Assembly (NCBI GenBank): GCA_025617745.1 | Contig: CM046853.1 | Location: 6,258,873-6,322,872 of the forward strand | DNA: 64,000 nucleotides | From: Heliocidaris erythrogramma | Taxonomy: Eukaryota; Echinodermata; Echinoidea; Camarodonta; Echinometridae | Reading direction: 5' to 3' | In this document: positions 1 through 10,990 of the stretch, in pieces | How the letters are laid out: the number at the start of each line of letters is the position of its first letter | How positions within the stretch are numbered: the first letter of the stretch is position 1 | The notes under the pieces: model-generated | Database searches by the model: none | Told to the model about the DNA's origin: nothing | The model's input: the letters and a program-made list of their open reading frames with translations, nothing else | Position numbers and translations under genes: made by a program

Positions 1-503
1 TTCTATACGTCTACTCCATCACAGATAGATCAAGTTTCGAGAAGGCTCAACAACTAAACTCCCAACTCTTTCTCCGAGGCAAGTCCCACCTCCCTGTCAT
101 GTTGGTTGGTAACAAGCGAGAAATGGAAAGGGGGAGGCGGGTCAGCTTCAAGGAAGGGTACACTCTCGCCAGAGACTCCGGCTGGACCTTTCGTGAAGTA
201 TCAGCTGCCACTGACACCGGTAAACTCAAGGAAAGCATCTTAGAGTTCATCCGTGACGTGCAGATAGAGATGAAGAAAGCGAAAACGAGTAGGAAAGGAC
301 GATACTTTAGACGAGCCGTGTCAGCTCTTTCTGGGCATCACAGCAACAACAGCAATAATACCCCCACTTCCACAAACACCTCTAAAAATACCACAAAAGA
401 AGACACATTCTCAACTCTTCCAGATTGGACTCTCAGTTTACTTCACATAGGTGTGCTCAGTCCTAAGATGTACCAAAGGAGAATGACATGTCCTAGCATT
501 TAA
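1..503 (+). CDS. Ras-like small GTPase, RERG/RASL11-type, 3' exon (partial)
   Basis: This is the C-terminal part of a Ras-superfamily GTPase, a membrane- or nucleus-associated GTP switch. The reading frame is already open at base 3 and reads LYVYSITDRSSFEKAQQL, so the P-loop, switch I and DxxG motif must lie in exons left of the window. Visible motifs are YSITDRSSFE (the YDITDRxSF block of RERG and RASL11), the guanine-binding G4 motif as VGNKRE, and the G5 motif as VSAA. A basic stretch (MKKAKTSRKGRYFRRAVSALSG) follows, then an Asn/Ser/Thr-rich tail ending PSI. There is no CAAX box, as in RERG, RASL11 and RASL12. The stop is TAA at 501-503. One oddity is that G4 reads NKxE where almost all Ras proteins have NKxD. 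No part of the frame looks broken. RERG versus RASL11 cannot be settled without the N-terminus. Confidence 0.85.
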   Translation, partial: LYVYSITDRSSFEKAQQLNSQLFLRGKSHLPVMLVGNKREMERGRRVSFKEGYTLARDSGWTFREVSAATDTGKLKESILEFIRDVQIEMKKAKTSRKGRYFRRAVSALSGHHSNNSNNTPTSTNTSKNTTKEDTFSTLPDWTLSLLHIGVLSPKMYQRRMTCPSI

Positions 504-1779
504 TAGACTCGATGACGATGTAAAATAGCTGACTATTCTAGTGCCAGAAGGAACGCTGCAATATTAATGACTATTGTCCCGACAGATACCTGAATGCGAC
601 AAGTATATGATTTGCTTGTGTTTTTTTTTTTATGACAGCCGACCTTCTTCTGATGGTTTATAATTATCTGATAGTGAAGAATGGTTCAATGATTGATGTG
701 ATATGAATGTAAATGACAGGTGCCTTTACTTTGAAGGCGTACAAAGTGGTGAAAGCAATAAGATGGAGAATATTTATTGGTTGTTTGTAAATAATAGATC
801 TTTAACGTGTGCAATTTCTTCTGCACTAGTATCTTCTCTTCTTTTTCCGACGAAATCAGTTTGATTAAAATGCGATAAAAGTGATAATAATGAACAACGA
901 CTTTGGTTAAAATGAAATATTGAAAAATAACGAATCCCTGACACTGTAAACTGAATAGAATTATTTAACAGTTAAGCACGACGAATCTTAATCCTCGTTA
1001 AGTATTTTCAGTGCCTAAATCAGGACCGAAACAAGGAACCTTTTTTGTTTTTAAACAGTAATGAACGAAATTCTGTTTATGTGTCGGAGATGCTAACTAA
1101 TTATTGTTTCGTGCAAGATAACGACTATACACTGATATTATTCATGTTTTGAAAAGATCATAAGGAGAAACCAGTTTCTATTCATATGTTTTTTTCTTCT
1201 CCAAACCGCCGTCCTTCAAATGACCTCATTGATTCAATTGCCAATAGTAAACAACGTGGAGATCATTTTGTATTTCCCACAGGCTTCCTTTCCCTATGTA
1301 AAAAATTATGTTAAATACTCCATTTTTGTAAAATTTACTTAACAAAGTATTCGACGATAATTATGTAAAATGTCATGTTAAATATAGGTACTTAAAATTC
1401 CACAAACAATTCCACACATGTATTAATGTTAATTAAACCTGCTTGTTATGTCTTTCTGGGTCTTAACTTATCAATCCTAACCGTTATATCCTACTTTAAG
1501 CTATCCTATCCTATATCTTAACCTATCCTATCCAGATATGATTATTTACGTCTGGGACGAAAGACGTGACTCGAACCTGAATGCTGAATCAGTTTATAAC
1601 TTCCACTGGTAGCACGCCAGGCGCACGCCACAACGCCCAGTTATATACAGTCTAGTGCAAGCTCTTAAATACCCCTTATAATTTTTTTATGCATTTGGTG
1701 ACAGTTATTAAAATCGGGCCACCCCAAACCATACGCTACTGAAAATTCATGAATATTCATATAAGTGTTTTTATACGAA
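504..1779. other. Non-coding stretch after the Ras-like gene
   Basis: AT-rich sequence that should include the 3' UTR of the Ras-like gene. No canonical AATAAA was noticed close behind the stop. A short run of CTATCC/CTATCT-type words sits at about 1490-1535. No gene or structured element was seen. Confidence 0.5.
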
Positions 1780-2043
1780 AATGCATTTTTTTACAAAACC
1801 GTTTGCAAAACATTTTACTTAATGGCGACAAATTACATTGTGCAAATAAACTTAACGAAAAGGGCAATATTGCAAAATATTTATGAAGAAATATCTTACA
1901 GCGTTATTTTGCAAGATTTGTTCAGTCAGTTTTACATAACTGTGTATCAAAATCATGTTAATGTCAACTGACATTCGTAAAATGTATTTTATACACAATA
2001 GTTTACAAAACATTTCACTTAATGATGACTTATAACATCTGCA

Positions 2044-2837
2044 TGATAAAATTTCCTTTAAAAAAATACTTGTACTTAACACATTTTACATAATAGGCAT
2101 TTCTTTTGCAAAATGAATTTTACTTAAATAGTGCTAAGTAAATGTTACATAAAATTTTACATTTTGCATGACACGTTATATGCGAAATGTAATTCATTAC
2201 AAATATTTAGTAAAATACTACATAAAAACATTCATTTGAGGCAATTTTACATATATTAAGTAAAAATTTTACAAAAGGAAGTTTACATAATGAAATATTA
2301 AGTAAATATTTCTCTGTGTGTGATAAAATTCCCTTTAAAAAAATACTTGTACTTAACACATTTTACATAATAGGCATTTATTTTGCAAAATGAATTTTAC
2401 TTAAATAGTGCTAAGTAAATGTTACATAAAATTTTACATTTTGCATGACACGTTATATGCGAAATGTAATTCATTACAAATATTTAGTAAAATACTACAT
2501 AAAAACATTCATTTGAGGCAATTTTACATATATTAAGTAAAAATTTTACAAAAGGAAGTTTACATAATGAAATATTAAGTAAATATTTCTCTGTGTGTGA
2601 TAAAATTCCCTTTAAAAAAATACTTGTACTTAACACATTTTACATAATAGGCATTTATTTTGCAAAATGAATTTTACTTAAATAGTGCTAAGTAAATGTT
2701 ACATAAAATTTTACATTTTGCATGACACATTATATGCGAAATGTAATTCATTACAAATATTTAGTAAAATATTACATAAAAACATTCATTTGAGACAATT
2801 TTACATAAATTAAGTAAAAATTTTACAAAAGGAAGTT
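2044..2837. repeat. 277-bp tandem satellite, about 2.9 copies
   Basis: The unit starting TGATAAAATT recurs at 2044, 2321 and 2598, an exact 277-bp period. The first two copies differ by only a few bases. The third copy breaks off near 2837. The unit is very AT-rich and built from TTTTACTTAA, TTACATAA and AAGTAAA words. The sequence just upstream (about 1788-2036) carries two weaker blocks of the same word type (ACATTTTACTTAATGGCGAC and ACATTTCACTTAATGATGAC), about 200 bp apart, which look like older diverged copies. Confidence 0.9.
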
Positions 2838-3583
2838 TTCATTTTTGAAAATGTTTTAAATGCATTTGCTAGGTATAGAAGACTTGCACTTTTCAAAAAC
2901 TGATCAATACTCAGAGTAAGAAAGCGATATTGTTTCCAAAAATGATTTCGCATTAGATGTTTTAAAACATAGAAATAATATCTTGACCTCAGAAAATAAT
3001 TTAGGTCATAGAAATAAATGATATAGGCTTTACATAATTATCGTTCTTCCATAGTATATTTATTTATCCAAACTCGCATGTAATGAATTGCTTGATATAA
3101 GTAATGATGTTCACAATCCAATTTAAGTTCTGTCTTTTGTTAATTCAAATTTCAGCAAATTTTCGTTTTTAAATTTCTTAGTTTCTGTTCATGCCTTCAT
3201 TATACACATCAATGAAATAAGTGTCTTGTAATTCATGTAAAACGCCATCGTCTTCCCATTATGATACTTTCGTTGAAGAAAAATATAAATAAATAATTCA
3301 ATTTGGATCCTAATACCATTGTCTGTTGATGTGTTTATTTACGTATAATAAACCATGTAGGTCTGTATTCTGATATTACACTTATGGCAGATTGCCCTAT
3401 TGCATTTGCAAAATGTCGTTTGCTCTTCCTTTGGGACTAGTACTATTATTATTGCTGAAATTACAAGGTGAATATTAAATCATCTGTTGTTCGTATCTGT
3501 TGTGCTACATAAGCGTGGAGATGGGGTATGCTAGCGGATGTGAGGTCGAGGGTGCGTGCGGGCGTGAGTTTGTTTAGCATTAT

Positions 3584-3746
3584 GTCCGAGGACATTTTCG
3601 GACAGAGAACAAAAAAAAAATCATGACAACAATGGTCCTCGGAAGCCGGACAATAGTCCTCGAACGTCTAACAGTCAAGTTGTGCTTTATTCCGTCGACT
3701 GTCCGAGGACGAGTAACAATAGAGGAACAATAGTTGTCCTCGGAAG
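3584..3746. repeat. Cluster of direct and inverted GTCCGAGGAC/GTCCTCGGA words
   Basis: The word GTCCGAGGAC occurs at 3584 and 3701. Its inverse GTCCTCGGA occurs at 3634 and 3736. A decayed copy (AGTCCTCGAAC) lies near 3655. Five copies in about 160 bp in both orientations can fold into alternative hairpins. No coding potential is visible. Confidence 0.75.
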
Positions 3747-5307
3747 TAAAGCCATGTAAACGTGTGTGCGTGTGTGCGTGTGTGTGTGTGTGTGTGTATG
3801 AGGTCTTGTTTGTGTGGGTAAAATTGTGTTACTCTTGGGAAAAGAGGGCAACTCGGCGCGTTCAATATAAGCTTCAATAATGCTTTTCAAATGCAATCAT
3901 CCAAACATTTCCCCCAACACTTTCATCAAAGAAGCTGAACTCTAGTTGTTTTGAAACGTAAATGAAATGACAGTCCTCTTCTCTCTTAACTTCTACTACG
4001 GTGATCACCATAATGTCATAATTATGGTTATTATATTTGGTACAATTTTATATTGCAATTTGATAGGGAAATCCTACACAATTTTCTTTCTAAAACAATT
4101 TATGCTTAAGGAGGACGCACGATATAAAGCAAATACGTCGAGTATACTCTCTCTCTCTCTCTCTCTCTTTCTCTCTGTGTCTCTGCCTCTCTCTTTTACT
4201 CACTATGTTTTTTCTGTCTATATAATCATATACATGATGTATATCACGTATGGGCCTATATTGTTTAGAATTGAATCAAGGTCAATTGTTGCCGTTTGAC
4301 CATGAAGCTCCATACTTTGACCAATCTCAGCCTGTAATAGAAGGAAATGAGAGAATAATCATGCGTATCTGCAATAAAGGTTACGCATGATTATTTCTTA
4401 ATTCCTTTTCTTTCTCCTGTGTATAGTATCCCCGATAGACTCACCAAACAAGTTTTAGTTTGTTCACTGCTTCCTTTCATCACATTCTGGTATGACCTTT
4501 CGATTAAAAACAATGCACGTATGATTATCATGGTGTTGTCTTTTGGAGATAGTGTAGTGTGATATTACTATTTAGGTAGCAGTAACCAGATGACATTAAT
4601 TTTTGAGAAAGAATTAGGGCTTAGATTATAGAGAAGATCGCTCGGGAAATACAAAGTTCTAGATCACTGAATTGACTTCATGGAAAATAAAAGAGAGAGA
4701 GTGTAGTTTAAAAGCCCATGTGAAATACATGTAAGAAGTAAACTGATATGGATGTAGTCTTGGTCATGTTCGTAATTTGGGTCATGATGGATCTAGACAG
4801 ATCCCTAAATTTATTATCTCAAATTTGACCGCGTACAGAAATCGGACAGTGAATTGTAATTCATAATACGATCATAATCGTAACTTCGTAAGTAATTGTT
4901 TGTCTCTCATTTGCTTATGACTCCACTTCAGAAGAAAAGATTGAATGACAGCAGATTACTGTGAGCAATCTGTGTTTTATTATTTAAAATCGGAGAAATC
5001 AGACGGAGGCTTACTGTAGAATATATAGGCTAACTTTGATTAGAAGTACGTTCCAAACCGAGTGATATTTAAGGTTAGTTTAATTTATTATTTAAATATG
5101 CAGGCTGGGAACGATTGAAAATGTCATGTTTTTTCGAATGCCATAGAGATGTGAATCGGTATAGATGTACGCTCTGCTCTCTTGTTTATGCATAAAAACC
5201 GATCATGACGGACCTCGATTAAAAACTGAGTCCCATCTTTCGGACGGTGACGTTAAAGGTCGGTTTCCAGGCGTAAATAATCATATCTGGTTGATGCACG
5301 TTTATTA
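3747..5307. other. Non-coding stretch with microsatellites and one small hairpin
   Basis: Contains a (GT)n tract at about 3763-3798, a (CT)n tract at about 4147-4170, and a 14-bp perfect hairpin (AATAATCATGCGTA at 4354-4367 against 4382-4395, with a 14-nt loop). No gene was seen. Confidence 0.5.
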
Positions 5308-5332
5308 ATATATATATATATATATATATATA

Positions 5333-5759
5333 AATGTGAAAGAAATTGCGAGAATAACGGTGCGTAGCTCAATCAAAGTTCCCCAGAGCTGTCCTCCCTT
5401 TTTGAAATTTTTGCAAAGGCTGAAAAAATGTCTCCACCGGGAATCGAACCCGGGTCGTTGGCTTAGAACGCCAATGCCTTAACCACTAGACCACGGAGAC
5501 GGGTTAGTGGTTTCGGCGACACCAGATTCAATTGACCGACAGATTGACAAATCCTCAACCTTATTAATTAATTCCTCTTGTCGGGGGCAGATGAGTTTTA
5601 TGAACAAGACAAGCCGCTAGTGCCTCAGCTGGATCCAAGCGAATGCTTTGAATACATGTATACATTGGAATAAATTATTCTTAATAACATTATTGTAAGG
5701 AAATAACATATACAACAGCTTTGGCAAATCTCGTGGAAATAAATACAAATGTGAAAGAA

Positions 5760-5762
<3 letters not shown>
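5333..5762 (-). repeat. tRNA-containing interspersed repeat, copy 1 (full-length form)
   Basis: A unit of about 430 bp bounded by the same short sequence at both ends (AATGTGAAAGAAAT at 5333 and 5749) and by TA/GA microsatellites. It carries a tRNA-like cloverleaf in the middle (5430-5500). The sequence on both sides of the tRNA is shared with the 14.2-14.7 kb copies, so the repeat is larger than the tRNA. Its RNA-polymerase-III-type core suggests a SINE or a mobilised tRNA gene. This is inferred from the repeated flanks; no target-site duplication was proven. Confidence 0.7.
5430..5500 (-). tRNA. tRNA-Arg(TCT)-like gene, copy 1
   Basis: 71 nt that fold as a full cloverleaf. The acceptor stem is GTCTCCG/TGGAGAC (one G-T pair) and the D stem is GTCT/AGGC. 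The anticodon arm is TTGGC-GTTCTAA-GCCAA with U33 and anticodon TCT, the variable loop has 4 nt, and the T arm is CCGGG-TTCGATT-CCCGG. The A box (TGGTCTAGTGG) and B box (GGTTCGATTCC) are both good. The anticodon predicts arginine (AGA). No intron is present. It is embedded in a longer repeat, so it may be a tRNA-derived element rather than a working gene. Confidence 0.6.
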
Positions 5763-5800
<38 letters not shown>

Positions 5801-5801
<1 letters not shown>

Positions 5802-6222
5802 GCAACAAAATAAGTACACCTGCAGACGTAGCTGTTGGTACCACGCTTTTAATAAGCTATATGGTCTAATTACACCTATGAATATGTACATAAATTATAT
5901 TCTAGTTGTACTAGTTGTATCACATTATATGTTCCCTTTATATATTATATATTATTGTTTGTTGTATATACGTTCAAATATCTCAGTTATCCTTATTGCT
6001 GTTTCTGTCCTACTCATCCTACTGAAGGACCCCATTGGAAATAAGCCATTTCGGCTTTCATGGGCTATCCTGTCATGGTACCTGGTTATATTTGTATTGC
6101 AGTATACCTGACGAATAAAATAAAATCAAATCATGTAGATCCGAAGAAGGGCTAAGTGCCCGAAAGCTTATTAAAAGTGTGGTACCAACAGCTACGTCTG
6201 CAGGTGTACTTATTTTGTTGCC
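5801..6222. repeat. Inverted repeat with 58-bp arms, enclosing a LINE-like 3' tail
   Basis: The arm at 5801-5858 is the reverse complement of 6165-6222 with one mismatch. Each arm abuts a TA or GA/TA microsatellite. Between them, about 6000-6130 reads on the plus strand KDPIGNKPFRLSW and ends in AATAAAATAAAATCAAATC, which resembles the 3' end of a non-LTR retrotransposon. A GAAGAAGGGCTAAGTGCCC motif follows just before the right arm. The inverted repeat is certain; the LINE assignment of the centre is weak. Confidence 0.65.
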
Positions 6223-6288
6223 TCTATATAATTAGCACCCGAGTACACTACCCCACCATGTTAAAGAGTGAACCAATTGTTGCTTTTA

Positions 6289-6291
<3 letters not shown>

Positions 6292-6360
<69 letters not shown>
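6292..6360. repeat. (AT)n microsatellite
   Basis: About 69 bp of uninterrupted AT/TA dinucleotides next to the perfect palindrome that begins at 6358. A smaller AT palindrome (ATATCATTA..TAATGATAT) lies at about 6512-6548. Confidence 0.9.
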
Positions 6361-6365
<5 letters not shown>

Positions 6366-6477
6366 AATGAATTCCAGAGAAGACATTGGTAATGCATTGA
6401 ATTCCAACTTTTATATTTATTTTCAAGTTGGAATTCAATGCATTACCAATGTCTTCTCTGGAATTCATTCATTGTAT
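6358..6477. repeat. Perfect palindrome, 53-bp arms, 14-nt loop
   Basis: 6358-6410 is an exact reverse complement of 6425-6477, with the loop at 6411-6424. The arms include CAATGAATGAATTCCAGAG. No mismatch was seen along the arms, so the palindrome is either very recent or kept identical by gene conversion. It sits between two AT microsatellites. Confidence 0.95.
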
Positions 6478-6479
6478 CT

Positions 6480-9400
6480 CTCTTCATGCTTTTCCAACAC
6501 GCGGTTATGAAATATCATTATATATATATATATATATATAATGATATATATAGGCCCAAGTGGCTATACTCGGTTGGATCCAATATGTATTGACGGGATA
6601 CATCGACGTCACATGGGATCAGTAGCATAGAACCATGAATTCAGTGTACCTGTAATTATGTGACTGAACCCATTATGAATCGAAAAAATGGATATCATCA
6701 CAAACAAAAAGGATAGGCCTAAATCCATTTGATCAGTGACACAAATCCCATAAACCACACACGTACTATACTATACAAACTATAACAATGTACAAGATTT
6801 GACCCTCTACTATACCTTCTATCATACCAATGAAATGTATTCAGTAACATGTCTCAGACGTGCATTCGATGTTTTTAATGTTTTTATCTAACTCCGGTAA
6901 TCTCTTTCACGTCAGGTCATTCAAATTTGAAAATGAATTATGGACATTATCGTATATTTTCTACGCAATAGCCTTCCAATCTTATAATTAGGGATAACAC
7001 ATGGATACTACCGGAAATATAAATTTGAATCGTATAAATCATTACATTATGTACTAAAATTCGATGACCAATTCAAGGACTATATAGATACGGCATACCC
7101 AACAATAACTATTGAACGAATAATTTTCACTTTCTATCTTAGAAAAGAGAAAATGTTAAACGTAGAAAATTGCATCCTTGTGCATTTATCTACTAATACG
7201 TGTGGGAGGAGGATTCATTCTACATGTGTATAAAGAACCAAATTATCCTCATTTTCACAGAAAGGAACAAAGTAATGTCGACGAATTTTAATTCAATAAA
7301 AGTTTTATGAGATGTGATAAATGATATTGAGTCACACAATTTTACTTTCTCTTTCGTAATAATCCGTTTTGTACATTTTAAACATTGTGCCCTCCTTTCG
7401 ACTACATTACCAGTTTTTATTTATAAATCCTCGACTTCTTTTCTATTCTTTACCTCTTTTTCTGTGTTATCTCTCCGTCTATTTCTTCTTTTTCAACCGG
7501 CTCGATTTTGTTACAGCCCAGAAAAGGTTTAAAAAGAGAAATTAATAAATCAAAAAGAACGGGGTGGGTTGAGTGGGGTGGTGTGACATTGCATGGGTGG
7601 GCTGTGACAGTCTTTTCAGAATGCCGTTTGTTAAAATCCTTCGTTTATACGAATACATTAACCCCGAAGCTTAACCTATCTGCGAGCAAATGCCCTAATT
7701 AACCCGAGCTACTCTCGTTCTCTCACCATGATGTAGTGTAGTTATGACGGCTGGCATTTAGCCATTGAGCTCCCAAAGTCCATCTATCTTGCCTCCAGAA
7801 ATAGTCAGCAGACAAGGTAAGATATGTATAGGAACATACCATTTCATTTCGTAAGCTATTATTGCTGTTAGGTCATATTCTCAAATATAAATCGAATATT
7901 ATGTATGCATTAATAGTATCTAAGTGAATGATTTCATGTTGAATTACAGAGTTGCAAGTAAAAATCTGAACTTTCAAATTTGTTATGCTCTACATGTTAA
8001 AGAAATAAATAAAATATACATTTTTTATTCCTAGTGTGAAAATGCACATTTGTATGTGTGTGTGTGTGTGTGCGCGCGGGGGTGCTTTTACATGCAGTTG
8101 TGGGGTACAGAGAACAATAGAGCACAATGATGGCCTTTATTCCGTCAAGCTTGTGGGGTACAAAATACAATATGAGAAGTACTTGGGGGTACAAAATACA
8201 ATAGGAGAAATGAATAGAGTTCCCCCACAAGACCATGTATGTGAATGGGTTTGGTTGTGTTCTGTGTATGTAACTCTATTGTGTGGTATTAGATATGGAG
8301 GACAATCTTTTATGACACATAGATTGTTGCATGTTTATACCAACACATTTTGTGACCGGACAAGTTACCTGGACGTTTTATTTTAAACACTTAATTGCAT
8401 GCAGTATTTCATGTATACTTTTAGAACATTTGTTGGATCATTAAATATCATTATCTAATATTATAAATCGCAAATATTCATGGTGGTAAGGGCCATTTGA
8501 TGAATATTTTTTTATGAAATCCAACCGGAAACTTAACAGATTCATATTTTTAAGTTTCTAGACACACGACCCCCCCCCCCCCCCCATCCCATTATATATA
8601 TCATGAGCCTGTACTTTGGATATCCCTATGATCCTGTAAAAACGAAAACTAAAACAAAAACAAGAGACATAACCCCAAAATGCCAACAACCAAAACAACA
8701 CCCCTTCAAAATGAAAGCAAAACAAAAGCATTTTGTCAAATCTGCCTAGTTATGCATGTATGTGTAATCTTTCGGAAGAAATGCTAGGTATGAATAATTC
8801 CTTATTTTCTTACAAAGTTGAGAAATGTCATGACGACATCGATAAAGGAAGTCGGGTGGGGGTTGTTCATAGTGTCTCCTTATGTCCTAGCATAACCTTT
8901 GTCGTATCTGTATGATGGATAGGTGAGGAATATACAGTGTCACGAAAACTAAGAGTAATCACACCATATCTGACTGTGATTCTGATGTTGTAGATGATCA
9001 TAAATAGCTTGTAGCCAATCCATGGAGATCTTTATAATTCATAGGAGTCTTTATGACGCACATGGAAGAAGGTGAAAACGGACAAATCTACGATTATCAA
9101 GGGAGATGTCATGGAGATACAGATGAGTTTAATTACATTGTCCACGTCGGTATCTTATTGCTTTGTCTGGTCGATTTCATTGATCAGTCTTGCTTCACAA
9201 CAGCCAGAAGATAATAATAATAATAATAATAATAATTGCCATAGAATAGTCAGAACTATCGTCACAGTAATAAATGATGCTATGAAGTTGCTTGAAGGTG
9301 AAAGATTTGCTCTCATAAAATAATGCTGCAGATAAAACTCAGAGTTGCGTCGTATAGAAAGTATTTATTACTCGAAATATTATTATACAAAGATGACAAA

Positions 9401-10006
9401 CTTGTTTAAAGTGTATTCAGGCTCAATAGACTTTAGTTTGCACACTCTACTTGGATATTTATATTCTAGTTTTGTCGCCAGAAATCTATATATGTAAAGA
9501 AATAATTTGATAATTAAATACTCTAATCTGTCAAATAAAGAAATATGTTACACACAAATAAAGCAATTTAGTCGACGGATAAACTTGCATATTAAAATCG
9601 TGTAAATAAATGCATTTGACTTAATTATACCTTCACGGAATGCAATAGACTCAAAACACAGTGAATTCATGATATTTACATGCAATATTTACACCAACAA
9701 CTACAAAAACATACACAATGCAAGGAGGGATAAATAAATATATACATGAACGCAATCTTGTCTTCTTTATGAAATCGACAAAACAGTGACCTTTCTCAAC
9801 ACACACGTTTACGATCCAAAGTGTCGCACTTAACATGCTTTCTAGTCATATGTATAATTATCTATAAAGAGAAGCTGAATTCGTATAATTAAGAATATTT
9901 CATCATCTTTTTGATGATGACCAATTTAAAGGAGATAGGTTTACGTCTTGCATGATTTAAAAGTAATACTTAGTCATAGCCATTGCATTATGAAACATAA
10001 TTATGA
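6480..10006. other. Non-coding stretch
   Basis: AT-rich intergenic DNA with a (GT)n at about 8055-8073, a C16 run at 8570-8585 and an (AAT)n tract at about 9210-9236. No gene, RNA or structured element that I can support. Confidence 0.5.
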
Positions 10007-10166
10007 TAGTAGTAGTAGTAGTAGTAGTACAGTAGTTGTTGTTGTTGTTGTTGTAGTAGCAATAGAAGAAAAAGTAGTTGTATTGGTGATAATATTTGAA
10101 AGAGTAGTAGTAATAGTACATGTAGTAGTAGTAGTATAGTAGTAGTAATAGTAGTAGTAGTAGTAA

Positions 10167-10205
<39 letters not shown>

Positions 10206-10282
10206 AAGTATAATAGTAGTAGTAGAAGAAGGAACAGTACTAGTACCATGCAGCAGAAGTATCAGCATGGGTAGTAGTAGAT

Positions 10283-10322
<40 letters not shown>

Positions 10323-10990
10323 AAGAAGTAGTAGTAGTAGTAGTAGTAGAAGCGGTGGTTGCAGTAGAAATTGAAATACTATTAAAAGTATTGAAGGTAT
10401 CCGGAAATAATAATAAACGCCGTACCAGCTAGCCGGTACCATTATAGATCCATTTACAAATTATTAGAATGTAATGGCTTGGGGGAAAATGATGACCAGA
10501 GGAAAAGGGATATTGCATTTACATCGAAACCGGAGCAGTAGCCATGGTAGCAATTAAGTTAAATATAGGTATTGATAACGGTTCTAGTAAGGTAATGGTA
10601 TTAAAAGGTATGAAAGTGTCATACATGTTACGTAAAAACAGGAACGATGTGAATGGTGGTTGATCGTACGAAGTAAGGTATTATTGTTAGAGCAGTTGCG
10701 GTTGTCACAATGGTCCGTCTATTATCACTTGTTAGTAGTTGTATTCGAAGTAGCAATGATAGTTGTACTACAAAAACAGAAACAGCAGAAGAAGCAGCTA
10801 CAGTAGTCATGGTTGTAAAAGTAGTAGTAGTAGGAGGAGGAGGAGGAGGAGGAGGAGTAGTGATAGGGGTACTAGTAGGAAGAGGAGGAGGAGGAGGAGG
10901 GGGAGGAGGGGGTAGGCCAGTAGCAGTAATAGTAGTAGTGGTAACAGCGGCAACATAAATAGTATTAGTAGTAGTAGTAGAAGAAGTAAA
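10007..10990. repeat. Long trinucleotide field: (TAG/GTA)n, then (GGA)n
   Basis: Interrupted (AGT)n and (GTT)n fill 10007-10360, and (AGT)n and (GGA)n fill about 10800-10985. Every frame across it gives homopolymeric Leu, Tyr, Val, Ser or Gly runs, so the long open frames here are a by-product of the repeat and not genes. Confidence 0.95.

Noticed and set aside
8036-8386. Plus-strand Cys/Val-rich frame of 116 codons
   Set aside because: Begins in a GT microsatellite and shows no domain; likely chance.
9957-10442. Long open frames of poly-Leu, poly-Tyr and poly-Val
   Set aside because: They are translations of the trinucleotide repeat; every frame is open and none has normal composition.
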